Below, piece by piece: positions 1-6,080 of a stretch of 11,560 bases of DNA. Under the pieces are notes generated by a model. It was given only the letters and a program-made list of their open reading frames with translations, was not told the DNA's origin and searched no databases. The position numbers were made by a program, and so were the translations under genes. Within the stretch, counting starts at the first letter, position 1. Each line of letters starts with the position of its first letter. The stretch comes from CAYFJO01 sp964343305 (GTDB lineage Bacteria; Planctomycetota; Planctomycetia; Pirellulales; Pirellulaceae). Location of the stretch: NCBI GenBank assembly GCA_964343305.1, contig CAYFJO010000346.1:1-11560 (forward strand), in the 5' to 3' direction.

Positions 1-34
1 GGCGGAAAACATCAAATAAAGAGTTATTTATATC

Positions 35-63
35 TTGACCAAAATATCCGCAATTAGTATGAA
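35..63 (+). promoter_or_regulatory. Candidate sigma70-type promoter of the first DUF1501 gene
   Basis: TTGACC (35-40) is followed after exactly 17 nt by TATGAA (58-63), giving 5/6 and 4/6 matches to the -35 and -10 consensus. A transcript would start near position 70, leaving a leader of about 45 nt before the ATG at 116, which has its own GGAG. The TTG at 35 could be read as a start codon of a longer frame, but it sits inside this -35 hexamer. Promoter function is inferred from sequence only. Confidence 0.45.
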
Positions 64-102
64 GAGTGGAATTCCCGTCGCCACACCAACCCATCCCACC
101 AC

Positions 103-106
103 GGAG
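103..106 (+). promoter_or_regulatory. Shine-Dalgarno GGAG that fixes the DUF1501 start
   Basis: GGAG lies 9 nt before the ATG at 116. The upstream in-frame candidates (TTG at 35, ATG at 59) lack a comparable site, and starting there would push the twin-arginine motif more than 40 residues into the protein. Confidence 0.6.
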
Positions 107-115
107 AATCCTGTC

Positions 116-1396
116 ATGCTGACCATTCCATCAAACAGCCACCACCTCTACTGCGATGGTGTTTCCCGTCGAAGTTTTCTGACCATCGGTGCCCTCGGAT
201 TTGGCGGCATGACGCTTGCCGATCTGTTGCGTGCCGAGGATGCGGCCGGGGTAGGTTCGTCGCACAAGGCGGTCATCAATATTCACCTGGGTGGCGGACC
301 CTCGCACCAAGACATGTTTGATCTGAAGCCGAACGCCCCGGTGGAATATCGCGGCGAGTTCAATCCGATCAAGACCAACGTGCCGGGCATCGAGATCTGC
401 GAACACATGCCAAAGCTCGCGCAGATGGCCGACAAGTATGTCATCATCCGCTCGCTGTTCGGGTCGGTCGGCGCCCATTCGAACTTCCAGACGCATACGG
501 GCTTCAGCAACCGATCGTTACAGGTCGTTGGCGGCCGGCCCGCGCTGGGAAGTGTGGTGTCGCGACTTCAAGGACCAACCGACAGCGGTGCGCCACCGTT
601 TGTTTCGAGCAACGGCGGCAACTCAGGTTTTGTCGGCCCCTCTTACAAACCGTACAAACCAGACGGCGCGGGTCGCAACAACCTGCGGCTGCAAAGCGGA
701 CTGTCGACCGAACGGTTGAGTGACCGGACGAATTTGCTCTCGTCGCTGGATCGCATCCGCCGCGACGCCGACAGCACCGGCAGCATGGGTGCGATGGACG
801 TGTTCACGAAGAAGGCGGTCGAGGTGGTCACGAGCGGAACGCTGGCCGATGCATTGGACGTGAACAAGGAAGACGCTAAAGTACGCCAGCGTTACGGCGA
901 TCGCGACGGTTCAAATTTTCTGTTGGCCCGGCGATTGGTCGAAGCGGGCGTTCGCGTGGTGACATTCAACTGGGGAAGCTGGGACACGCACCGCGGTAAT
1001 TTCATCACGCTGAAGCGCCAGTTGCCCAAGTTGGACGTGGCGTTGAGCGCGTTGATCGGCGACTTGCACGAGCGCGGGATGGACAAAGACGTCTCGATCG
1101 TAATGTGGGGTGAGTTCGGCCGCACACCGCGTGTCAACGCCAGCGCCGGCCGCGACCATTGGCCAAAACTTTCGATGGGTTTTCTTGCTTGCGGTGGAAT
1201 GCGAAACGGCCAAGCGCTCGGCACCAGCACGCGTAACGCCGAAGCCGCACTGGATCGTCCGGTGCATTTCCAAGACGTGCACGCAACGCTGTACAGAAAC
1301 CTTGGCATCGACGTCGAGACCGTCAAAGTTCCCGACCCGGCTGGTCGTCCGCAATACTTGCTAGAGCGACGCACGCCGATTCAAGAATTGGTGTGA
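116..1396 (+). CDS. DUF1501 family protein with Tat-type leader
   Basis: A complete 426-residue DUF1501 protein, a family abundant in planctomycetes with a predicted alkaline-phosphatase/sulfatase-like fold. No catalytic activity is established for it. The N-terminus carries SRRSFLTIGALGFGG (R18 R19), a twin-arginine signal implying export in folded form. The family core follows: LGGGPSHQDMFDLKP near residues 58-72, WDTH at 289-292, and GEFGRTPRVN...GRDHWP at 332-350. The last two are conserved Asp/His clusters that would fit a metal-binding site. Length is normal for the family. The start at ATG 116 is preferred because of GGAG at 103-106 and because a promoter-like pair occupies 35-63. Members usually sit beside a DUF1549/DUF1553 gene; none is visible within the 34 nt upstream, so its partner may lie outside the window. 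It faces the oxidase operon tail to tail. Family assignment is firm; function is unknown. Confidence 0.93.
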   Translation: MLTIPSNSHHLYCDGVSRRSFLTIGALGFGGMTLADLLRAEDAAGVGSSHKAVINIHLGGGPSHQDMFDLKPNAPVEYRGEFNPIKTNVPGIEICEHMPKLAQMADKYVIIRSLFGSVGAHSNFQTHTGFSNRSLQVVGGRPALGSVVSRLQGPTDSGAPPFVSSNGGNSGFVGPSYKPYKPDGAGRNNLRLQSGLSTERLSDRTNLLSSLDRIRRDADSTGSMGAMDVFTKKAVEVVTSGTLADALDVNKEDAKVRQRYGDRDGSNFLLARRLVEAGVRVVTFNWGSWDTHRGNFITLKRQLPKLDVALSALIGDLHERGMDKDVSIVMWGEFGRTPRVNASAGRDHWPKLSMGFLACGGMRNGQALGTSTRNAEAALDRPVHFQDVHATLYRNLGIDVETVKVPDPAGRPQYLLERRTPIQELV

Positions 1397-1430
1397 GTTG
1401 TACGCCACGCCGTTCGATCCGTCTTAATTG

Positions 1431-1494
1431 GCCCCAACGAATTGAAGAACCAACGAATCAGCAAACATTCGCTGACGCTTTAATTCGTTGGGGC
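1431..1494. repeat. Inverted repeat in the convergent gap, possible bidirectional terminator
   Basis: A perfect 13-bp inverted repeat pairs 1431-1443 (GCCCCAACGAATT) with 1482-1494, with a 38-nt interior. The interior holds a third related arm, CCAACGAAT (1450-1458), which can compete for the right arm (ATTCGTTGG, 1483-1491), plus a small CAGC/GCTG stem. The element lies between two convergent genes, and its right arm overlaps the last codons (A-P-T-N) and part of the stop of the 80-residue minus-strand gene. It lacks the GTAG start of the other repeats here. A terminator role is inferred from position; there is no U-tract. Confidence 0.6.
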
Positions 1495-1722
1495 ATCCCA
1501 TTCCCGCATCGACCGGCAGCGCAGCATGTACCACGCGACGCCGATCGACACCAACACCGCCGGCGCTGCGAGCAGTACGCCGGTGCCCAGAAAGATGCCG
1601 TTGATCAGCCGAGCGGATTGCGGATCGTCGTCCAGTTTTGGCAGGCAGCAGTTTTGCGCATGGGCGACCGCTGAACTGAAAAGCACGCACACGATGGCTA
1701 GGAGAATTCGTGCTTGTTTCAC
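1480..1722 (-). CDS. Unrecognised 80-residue secreted/membrane protein, last gene of the oxidase operon
   Basis: I do not recognise a family. The protein begins with a clear signal peptide (residues 1-22, predicted cleavage after AVAHA). A short segment with adjacent cysteines follows (NCCLPKLDDD, 24-33), then one strong transmembrane helix at about 43-66, then a basic C-terminal tail (LRCRSMREW). The start is GTG, only 2 nt after the subunit IV stop, so translation is probably coupled. The last residues, APTN and stop, are encoded within the inverted repeat at 1482-1494, so the natural C-terminus may have been altered by repeat insertion. Position and topology suggest a small accessory subunit or assembly factor of the oxidase; Cys25/Cys26 could bind copper or form disulfides. 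This is inference. The compact spacing and coherent signal-plus-helix design argue that it is a real gene. Confidence 0.7.
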   Translation of the reverse strand: MKQARILLAIVCVLFSSAVAHAQNCCLPKLDDDPQSARLINGIFLGTGVLLAAPAVLVSIGVAWYMLRCRSMREWDAPTN

Positions 1723-1724
1723 AA

Positions 1725-1991
1725 CTACATTGCCATTCCGTCAGGGGCGATCAACAGGTACAGAATTAACGACGTGCCAAAGATGCCGATCAACACCGAC
1801 AGCACTAACTCGATGTGCTCGTAGCGCAGGTGCATGAACCACAGGCAAATGATGGTGGCTTTGCACGTCATGCCGAGGATGAGCACGGTCGGGCTGCCGA
1901 TGAAGATCATCGCCAGCGTGATGATTAACAGAACGAACCAGGCGATCCAATATTTGCGATAGTCCACATCGGCGTGGGGTTCGGTGGTCAT
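1725..1991 (-). CDS. Cytochrome c oxidase subunit IV, prokaryotic type
   Basis: An 88-residue membrane protein with three hydrophobic helices (about 14-31, 34-53, 62-81). It carries the motif KATIICLWFMHLRYE (44-58), the signature of the bacterial COX4_pro/caa3-type subunit IV family (PF03626). This small subunit packs against the core and is thought to stabilise it; it binds no cofactor. Translation starts at an ATG with a strong GGGAGA (1998-2003) 6 nt upstream. It is separated from the preceding subunit III gene by a REP pair and is joined by a 2-nt gap to the downstream 80-residue gene. Length and motif are typical. The symbol coxD or ctaF is used for such genes in some genomes, but naming is inconsistent. 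Confidence 0.88.
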   Translation of the reverse strand: MTTEPHADVDYRKYWIAWFVLLIITLAMIFIGSPTVLILGMTCKATIICLWFMHLRYEHIELVLSVLIGIFGTSLILYLLIAPDGMAM

Positions 1992-2012
1992 GTTGTTTCT
2001 CCCGGAGCAAAT

Positions 2013-2092
2013 GTAGGGAACGCCCTCTGTGGCGTTCCGTCCATGCCTAGTTGTTACCGATTACGCGGAACGCCACAGAGGGCGTTCCCTAC
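2013..2092. repeat. REP pair (REPIN-like), family A, between subunit III and IV genes
   Basis: Two perfect 27-nt inverted copies occupy 2013-2039 and 2066-2092, separated by 26 nt. Each copy, read inward, starts with GTAG followed at once by an 8-bp hairpin: GGAACGCC, loop CTCTGT, GGCGTTCC. This matches the known architecture of REP elements mobilised by RAYT enzymes. The pair begins 20 nt after the subunit III stop and ends 21 nt before the subunit IV start. As RNA, the arms can form either two small hairpins or one 27-bp stem. The left copy recurs exactly at 5051-5077. Confidence 0.88.
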
Positions 2093-2112
2093 AAGACGAA
2101 TTCACGCCTTCG

Positions 2113-2736
2113 TCATACGAGGTAAAAGCAACCAAAAACAAACACCCAGACCAGGTCGACAAAGTGCCAATACAAGCCGGCCAGTTCGATGCCCTCGGCT
2201 GAGTATTTTCCGCCACCTGCACGAGCGGCAACGATAATCAAAATGATCAAACCAATCAGCACATGCGTGCCGTGAAAACCTGTGATCATAAAAAAGTACA
2301 TGGAAAACAGGCGCGGCTCGTTGGCCAGTTCGCTTTCGGCCGCCCAGCCGTTGAGCCTTGCTCCTTCGCCAATGAACCCGGTCCATTCGACCGCCTGCAT
2401 GCCGAGGAACACGAGCCCGCCCACGATTGTCAGCAACAGCATGCGCACCGCAAGTTTCGGGGCTTTACGCTGCGCGGCACCAACGGCGGTGGCCATCGTG
2501 GCGCTGCTGGAGATCAGGACGAATGTCATCACCGTGATGAAATTCATGTTGAAAATCTCGTCCTGCGCGGGCCACGTGTCACTGGCCAGGCGGCTGAAAC
2601 CATACGACGCCAGGAAGCCGGCGAACAAGATGCCGTCGGACACGATAAACCACCACATCATCATCTTCTGCCAACTCAAGCCGAACGGCGAAACACCGCC
2701 GCCCCAACGTTCGCTGGCTGTGTTTGAAGCACTCAT
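2113..2736 (-). CDS. Cytochrome c oxidase subunit III (long copy, 207 residues)
   Basis: A heme-copper oxidase subunit III with five predicted transmembrane helices, the usual bacterial short form. Recognisable segments are WWFIVSDGILFAGF (28-41), the helix ending in QAVEW (114-118), FHGTHVLIGL (154-163) and the closing YWHFVDLVWVFVF (189-201), a subunit III hallmark. The subunit has no metal centre; in this family it stabilises proton uptake by subunit I. The frame is open much further upstream, to 3186, but the ATG at 2736 is right. The upstream extension reads antisense-like sequence through the neighbouring subunit III gene and a REP pair, while 2736 gives a family-length protein. The upstream ribosome site is weak (AAAGAAAG). 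It is the second of two divergent subunit III genes in this operon. It is followed by one REP pair and preceded by another. Confidence 0.9.
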   Translation of the reverse strand: MSASNTASERWGGGVSPFGLSWQKMMMWWFIVSDGILFAGFLASYGFSRLASDTWPAQDEIFNMNFITVMTFVLISSSATMATAVGAAQRKAPKLAVRMLLLTIVGGLVFLGMQAVEWTGFIGEGARLNGWAAESELANEPRLFSMYFFMITGFHGTHVLIGLIILIIVAARAGGGKYSAEGIELAGLYWHFVDLVWVFVFGCFYLV

Positions 2737-2752
2737 GTTGTCTTTCTTTGCA

Positions 2753-2811
2753 GTAGGATGGATTGCTAATCCGTCCATTTCCGTCACAGACGGATTAGCA
2801 ATCCGTCCTAC
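2753..2811. repeat. REP pair, family B, between the two subunit III genes
   Basis: Inverted 23-nt arms lie at 2753-2775 and 2789-2811 with one mismatch (a T/C difference that would be a G-U wobble in RNA) and a 13-nt spacer. Each begins GTA, then a 9-bp stem: GGACGGATT, loop GCT, AATCCGTCC (the left copy has GGATGGATT). The sequence is unrelated to family A, but the GTAG-plus-hairpin design is the same. The GTAG of the right copy supplies the TAG stop of the upstream subunit III gene (2808-2810). Confidence 0.85.
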
Positions 2812-3341
2812 AGAATTGCGAGCATCCCTAAAACGTAAAGCCAAACTCCGTCGACAAAGTGCCAGTACGTCGCACACAGTCCGAGCCGCCGGCCGCGCGA
2901 CGTTGCATAAATCAGCGCCGCGACGCCGCCGAACAAATGGACGCCATGCACGGCGGTTAGCATGTAGATGAAGGAACTGTGCGGACTGGTCGGCAAATAG
3001 ATGCCTTGTGTGGCCAGTTCTCGCCAGGCAATGAATTGTCCCGCAAGGAAGACGAAGCCGAGCACAAGCGTCGCGACCAGCCAACGCCGCAATCCGCTGC
3101 GACGCGCCAATTCCATCGTCACACTGCTGGCCACCAGCACGATCGTGTTGATCCACAGCGCCACCGGCAGCGGCGCGCGCTGCCAATCCGCGCCTGTGCG
3201 CCGGATCAAATACGCCGATGTGAACGCGGCGAACAACATCACGACCGACGCCACGATCGCCAGCAGCAACAGCTCGTTGGCACGCGTGCGCGCATCTTCC
3301 GATTCGCTCAGTTCAACGGGTTGGTTGTCGTACGCACTCAT
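2808..3341 (-). CDS. Cytochrome c oxidase subunit III (short copy, 177 residues)
   Basis: A second, divergent subunit III. Five transmembrane helices are predicted at about 23-47, 59-77, 87-107, 123-147 and 157-176. Family landmarks are the helix-3 sequence GQFIAWREL (101-109), AVHGVHLFGG (130-139) and the C-terminal YWHFVDGVWLYVLG (159-172). It is shorter than the downstream copy, mostly in the loop between helices 3 and 4. The start ATG overlaps the coxA stop as ATGA (3338-3341), so it is probably translationally coupled to subunit I. The stop codon TAG falls inside the GTAG of the family-B REP copy, so the last codons border directly on the repeat. Whether both subunits III enter one complex or are used alternatively cannot be read from sequence. 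Two subunit III-like genes in one oxidase operon also occur in other planctomycetes, as far as I recall. Confidence 0.9.
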   Translation of the reverse strand: MSAYDNQPVELSESEDARTRANELLLLAIVASVVMLFAAFTSAYLIRRTGADWQRAPLPVALWINTIVLVASSVTMELARRSGLRRWLVATLVLGFVFLAGQFIAWRELATQGIYLPTSPHSSFIYMLTAVHGVHLFGGVAALIYATSRGRRLGLCATYWHFVDGVWLYVLGMLAIL

Positions 3342-5023
3342 GACGTCGCTTGCGGGATAAAGTCTTGATTACCGCCGTTTGGCCCGTAGTCGTAAGGCGA
3401 GCGATGAGCGACCGGCAACTCCTTCGGCCAGTTGCCGTGCGGCGCGGGCGAAGGTGTTGACCATTCCAAACTGGCTGCTTCCCACGGGTTTTCTGAAGCC
3501 ACTTTGCCGCGAAAGATGCTCCAGAAAAAGTTCGCCAGGAAAATGAACTGTGCCGCGGCGACCGTGAATCCGAGCAGGCTGATCGGCAGGTTCAGCATCC
3601 GCGTCGGCTCGGTGAAGTCATAGCCAGTCGGGTCATAAATGCGACGCAGGCTGCCGCCCAGTCCCTGGTAGTGCATCAGGATGAACATCGTGAACATGGG
3701 GACGATGGTCAACCAAAAATGGATCTTGCCCAGCCGGTCGCTCATCATGCGGCCAAACATCTTGGGGAACCAGTAATACGTCCCCGCAAAGATCCCCAGA
3801 AACGTAACCGTGCCAATCATGAAATGAAAGTGGCCGACGACAAAATAGGAATCGTGAAAATAAATGTCCGACGCGGCCGTGCCGAGGTACAGCCCGCCGA
3901 GTCCGCCCGTGCCGATCGCCGAGATTATGCCGAGCGCAAACAGCATGGGCGTCTCCAGCCGAAGCTGTCCGCGCCACAAACTGGCGATCAAGTTGATGCC
4001 CAACACCGCGAACGGCAACGTGATCAAGACCGTCGCGATGGAAAAATATTCGCCGACGTACGGATTCAAGCCACTGACGAACATGTGATGGCCCCACACA
4101 ATCATGCTCAAAAAGCCGATGACGAACAGCGAGTAAACCGAGATCCGATATCCAAACGGCGGCCGTCGAGAAAACGCGGCGATCACTTCAAACGCCACGC
4201 CAACCGCGGGCAGCACCAGCACGTACACTTCGGGATGACCGAGGAACCAGAACAGATGTTGAAACAACAACGGTGTGCCACCTTGGTGATTTAGCACGTT
4301 ATCGCCGATGATCATCCCTTCCGGCAGATAGAAACTCGTGCCGCCGTGGCGGTCCAGCAGCAACATAATTGCCGCAGCGGTCAGCGTTGGAAACGCGAGC
4401 AGTCCAAGGATCGTCGCGATCAAAAACGTCCAAATGACCAGCGGCATGCGCATCATCGACATGCCTTCGGTGCGCATATTGAGGATGGTGGTCAGATAGT
4501 TGAGCCCGCCCATCGTGAACGATGCGATGAACAGTGCCATCGACAACAGCCACAACGATTGACCAAGTCCCGAGCCAGGCACGGCTCCTTCGAGTGCACT
4601 GAGCGGCGGATAGGCTGTCCAACCCGCCGCGGCCGCACCGCCCTCGACAAAAAACGACAGGATCATCAACAGGCAAGCGGGCACGATGACCCAGTACGAC
4701 AGCATGTTCAGAAACGGGTAAGCCATGTCGCGAGCGCCGACCATCAGCGGAATGAGAAAATTCCCAAAACCGCTGACCAGCGCCAGCGACACGACGAAGA
4801 AAACCATCAGCGTGCCGTGCATCGTAACGACGCTGAGGTAAGCTTCCGGACGAATCACCGCTTGCCCTGGCCATGCCAATTGGATGCGAATCATCACCGC
4901 CAGCCCGGCCGCCAGCAACGCCATGAACATCGCGGTGAGCAAGTATTGGATGCCGATCGTCTTGTGATCGAAGCTGAAGATGTACTTACTAATGAAACTG
5001 GTAGGTTCGTGATCTTCGCTCAA
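3338..5023 (-). CDS. coxA: Cytochrome c oxidase subunit I, A1-type heme-copper oxidase
   Basis: The catalytic subunit (561 residues, 12-helix core) reduces O2 to water and pumps protons. All ligands are present: His69 and His400 for heme a, His398 for heme a3 (GHFHF), and His263, His312 and His313 for CuB. Tyr267 in GHPEVY is positioned for the His-Tyr crosslink. Glu265 in that motif, with Asp99 (GARDMAYPFLN) and Asn88, marks an A1-type oxidase with a standard D-channel. His390-Asp391 fit the Mg site. The C-terminal ENPWEAASLEWSTPSP is the usual family tail. The start is TTG at 5023: reading back in frame, three stops in a row (TGA TAA TAG, 5033-5041) exclude any earlier start, and the first ATG downstream is inside helix 1. 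The 3' end overlaps the short subunit III gene by ATGA. No cytochrome c domain is fused, so the enzyme is aa3-like rather than caa3. Confidence 0.97.
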   Translation of the reverse strand: MSEDHEPTSFISKYIFSFDHKTIGIQYLLTAMFMALLAAGLAVMIRIQLAWPGQAVIRPEAYLSVVTMHGTLMVFFVVSLALVSGFGNFLIPLMVGARDMAYPFLNMLSYWVIVPACLLMILSFFVEGGAAAAGWTAYPPLSALEGAVPGSGLGQSLWLLSMALFIASFTMGGLNYLTTILNMRTEGMSMMRMPLVIWTFLIATILGLLAFPTLTAAAIMLLLDRHGGTSFYLPEGMIIGDNVLNHQGGTPLLFQHLFWFLGHPEVYVLVLPAVGVAFEVIAAFSRRPPFGYRISVYSLFVIGFLSMIVWGHHMFVSGLNPYVGEYFSIATVLITLPFAVLGINLIASLWRGQLRLETPMLFALGIISAIGTGGLGGLYLGTAASDIYFHDSYFVVGHFHFMIGTVTFLGIFAGTYYWFPKMFGRMMSDRLGKIHFWLTIVPMFTMFILMHYQGLGGSLRRIYDPTGYDFTEPTRMLNLPISLLGFTVAAAQFIFLANFFWSIFRGKVASENPWEAASLEWSTPSPAPHGNWPKELPVAHRSPYDYGPNGGNQDFIPQATS

Positions 5024-5050
5024 TTTCGTTTCTCGCTATTATCAGATGGT

Positions 5051-5126
5051 GTAGGGAACGCCCTCTGTGGCGTTCCGAATGTTTGGGTCCCTTGGGCCTC
5101 GGAACGGGACGGAGCCCGTTCCCTAC
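5051..5126. repeat. Hybrid REP pair (families A1 and A2) between coxB and coxA
   Basis: The left copy (5051-5077) is identical to the family A copy at 2013-2039. The right copy (5100-5126, read on the minus strand) has the same GTAGGGAACG start and CGTTCCG end, but its stem centre is GGG/CCC instead of GCC/GGC and its loop is CTCCGT instead of CTCTGT. The 8-bp hairpin is therefore preserved through paired changes. The spacer is 22 nt. It starts 10 nt after the coxB stop and ends about 27 nt before the TTG start of coxA. Confidence 0.87.
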
Positions 5127-5136
5127 ATCGTCCTCG

Positions 5137-5991
5137 CTACTCAAACCAACCAATCTGGCTCGCCAGCCAGTTGTCAAACTCCGCTTGCGTTTTCACAATC
5201 GCCAAGCCGCGCATCTTGTAATGCCCCAAGCCACAAAGCTCGGCACAGGCAATTTCATATTCTCCCTCTTTCGTCGGCACGAACTGCGTGTGCGTCATCG
5301 TGCCGGGAACCAGGTCTTGCTTGACGCGAAACGAAGGCACTGAAAAACTGTGCTGCACGTCGTGCGATCGCAACCGGATCGAAGCCATCCGATCGGTCGG
5401 CAGATGCAACACACCGCGCGAGATGATGTCGTCGGTTGCCGCCGGGTCTTCCTCAACAAGCCCCAGCGGGTTGCGCGTTTCATGCACTTCTTCCGGATCA
5501 GTCTTGCCAAACTCGCCGTCTTTACCTGGATAACGCACGACCCACTCAAACTGTTTGCCGACCACTTCGATTTCGATCGCGTCGTGTTCCGCTTCGCCGT
5601 AAAGCTGATGCCACACCGGCTGGCCGATCAACAACACGCCGACTTCAGACGCGACCGCCATGAACGCAACCGGGATCAACGCCCACAGCCACTCGACCTT
5701 GGCGCTGGTAGGCTTGTAGGTCGACGGCCCCGGCTGACTATGCCGCCAGACCAACCAACCCAATGCGACGTGGCCCAGTACAAACACAACGCCAGTCGTG
5801 ATCAGCAAATAGTTAATGACAAAGTCAACCCCTTCGCCATGCTGCGAGGCAACCGGCGGCCGCCAACTGCGAACCGCAAAGCCCAGCACCGTCAAGATCA
5901 TCACGACCGCAAAAAAGGCGACAAGCAAAATTCCAGACACCGGAACACGCGACGAGCCGGCTGTTTCTGTAGAGGCATCCGACGAACTCAT
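5137..5991 (-). CDS. coxB: Cytochrome c oxidase subunit II with CuA site
   Basis: Subunit II accepts electrons at the binuclear CuA centre and passes them to heme a. Numbering from the first ATG (5994, 285 residues), the CuA ligands are His215, Cys250, Glu252, Cys254, His258 and Met261, in HSFSVP and CAELCGLGHYKM. Trp151 in the GKQFEWVVRYPG segment is the usual electron-entry residue. Three hydrophobic segments are seen (about 20-42, 60-83, 101-123). The last two are the canonical hairpin; the first is an extra N-terminal anchor without a lipobox or obvious signal-peptidase site. An acidic insertion at about 157-190 (NPLGLVEEDPAATDD) lies between the Trp motif and the CuA loop. Two ATGs are adjacent (5994 and 5991); GGAG at 5997-6000 is only 2 nt from the first but 5 nt from the second, so I chose the second. 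There is no C-terminal cytochrome c domain. Confidence 0.95.
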   Translation of the reverse strand: MSSSDASTETAGSSRVPVSGILLVAFFAVVMILTVLGFAVRSWRPPVASQHGEGVDFVINYLLITTGVVFVLGHVALGWLVWRHSQPGPSTYKPTSAKVEWLWALIPVAFMAVASEVGVLLIGQPVWHQLYGEAEHDAIEIEVVGKQFEWVVRYPGKDGEFGKTDPEEVHETRNPLGLVEEDPAATDDIISRGVLHLPTDRMASIRLRSHDVQHSFSVPSFRVKQDLVPGTMTHTQFVPTKEGEYEIACAELCGLGHYKMRGLAIVKTQAEFDNWLASQIGWFE

Positions 5992-5996
5992 CATTT

Positions 5997-6000
5997 CTCC
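5997..6000 (-). promoter_or_regulatory. Shine-Dalgarno GGAG of coxB
   Basis: GGAG is spaced 2 nt from the first and 5 nt from the second of two tandem ATG codons, favouring the second as the start. It lies just downstream of the family-C REP pair, so folding of that repeat could affect its access. Confidence 0.55.
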
Positions 6001-6007
6001 AAAAATT

Positions 6008-6070
6008 GTAGCTGAAGTTGCAAAACTTCAGGAAACGCGATAGAGCCTGAAGTTTTGCAACTTCAGCTAC
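6008..6070. repeat. REP pair, family C, between the lipoprotein gene and coxB
   Basis: Perfect 25-nt inverted copies lie at 6008-6032 and 6046-6070, with a 13-nt spacer. Each starts GTAG and continues with an 8-bp hairpin: CTGAAGTT, loop GCAA, AACTTCAG. GCAA is a GNRA-type tetraloop in RNA. The sequence is AT-richer than and unrelated to families A and B, but has the same GTAG-hairpin layout and inverted pairing. It starts 10 nt after the lipoprotein stop and ends a few nt before the coxB ribosome site. Confidence 0.88.
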
Positions 6071-6080
6071 GATCAATCCG

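Noticed and set aside
1..34. Possible tail of an upstream gene (a frame ending in TAA at 17-19)
   Set aside because: Only five codons are visible; nothing can be said about identity or reality.
2737..3186. N-terminal extension of the long subunit III frame, to 357 residues
   Set aside because: It runs through the REP pair and the other subunit III gene in a different frame on the same strand; the ATG at 2736 gives the family-length protein.
4346..5221. 291-codon plus-strand frame opposite coxA and coxB
   Set aside because: It is the complement of conserved oxidase sequence, with biased composition (His, Arg, Gln), and it spans a REP pair.
2013..6070. CRISPR or tandem-repeat interpretation of the repeated arms
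   Set aside because: The copies are inverted pairs of three different sequences separated by whole genes, without regular spacers or cas genes.
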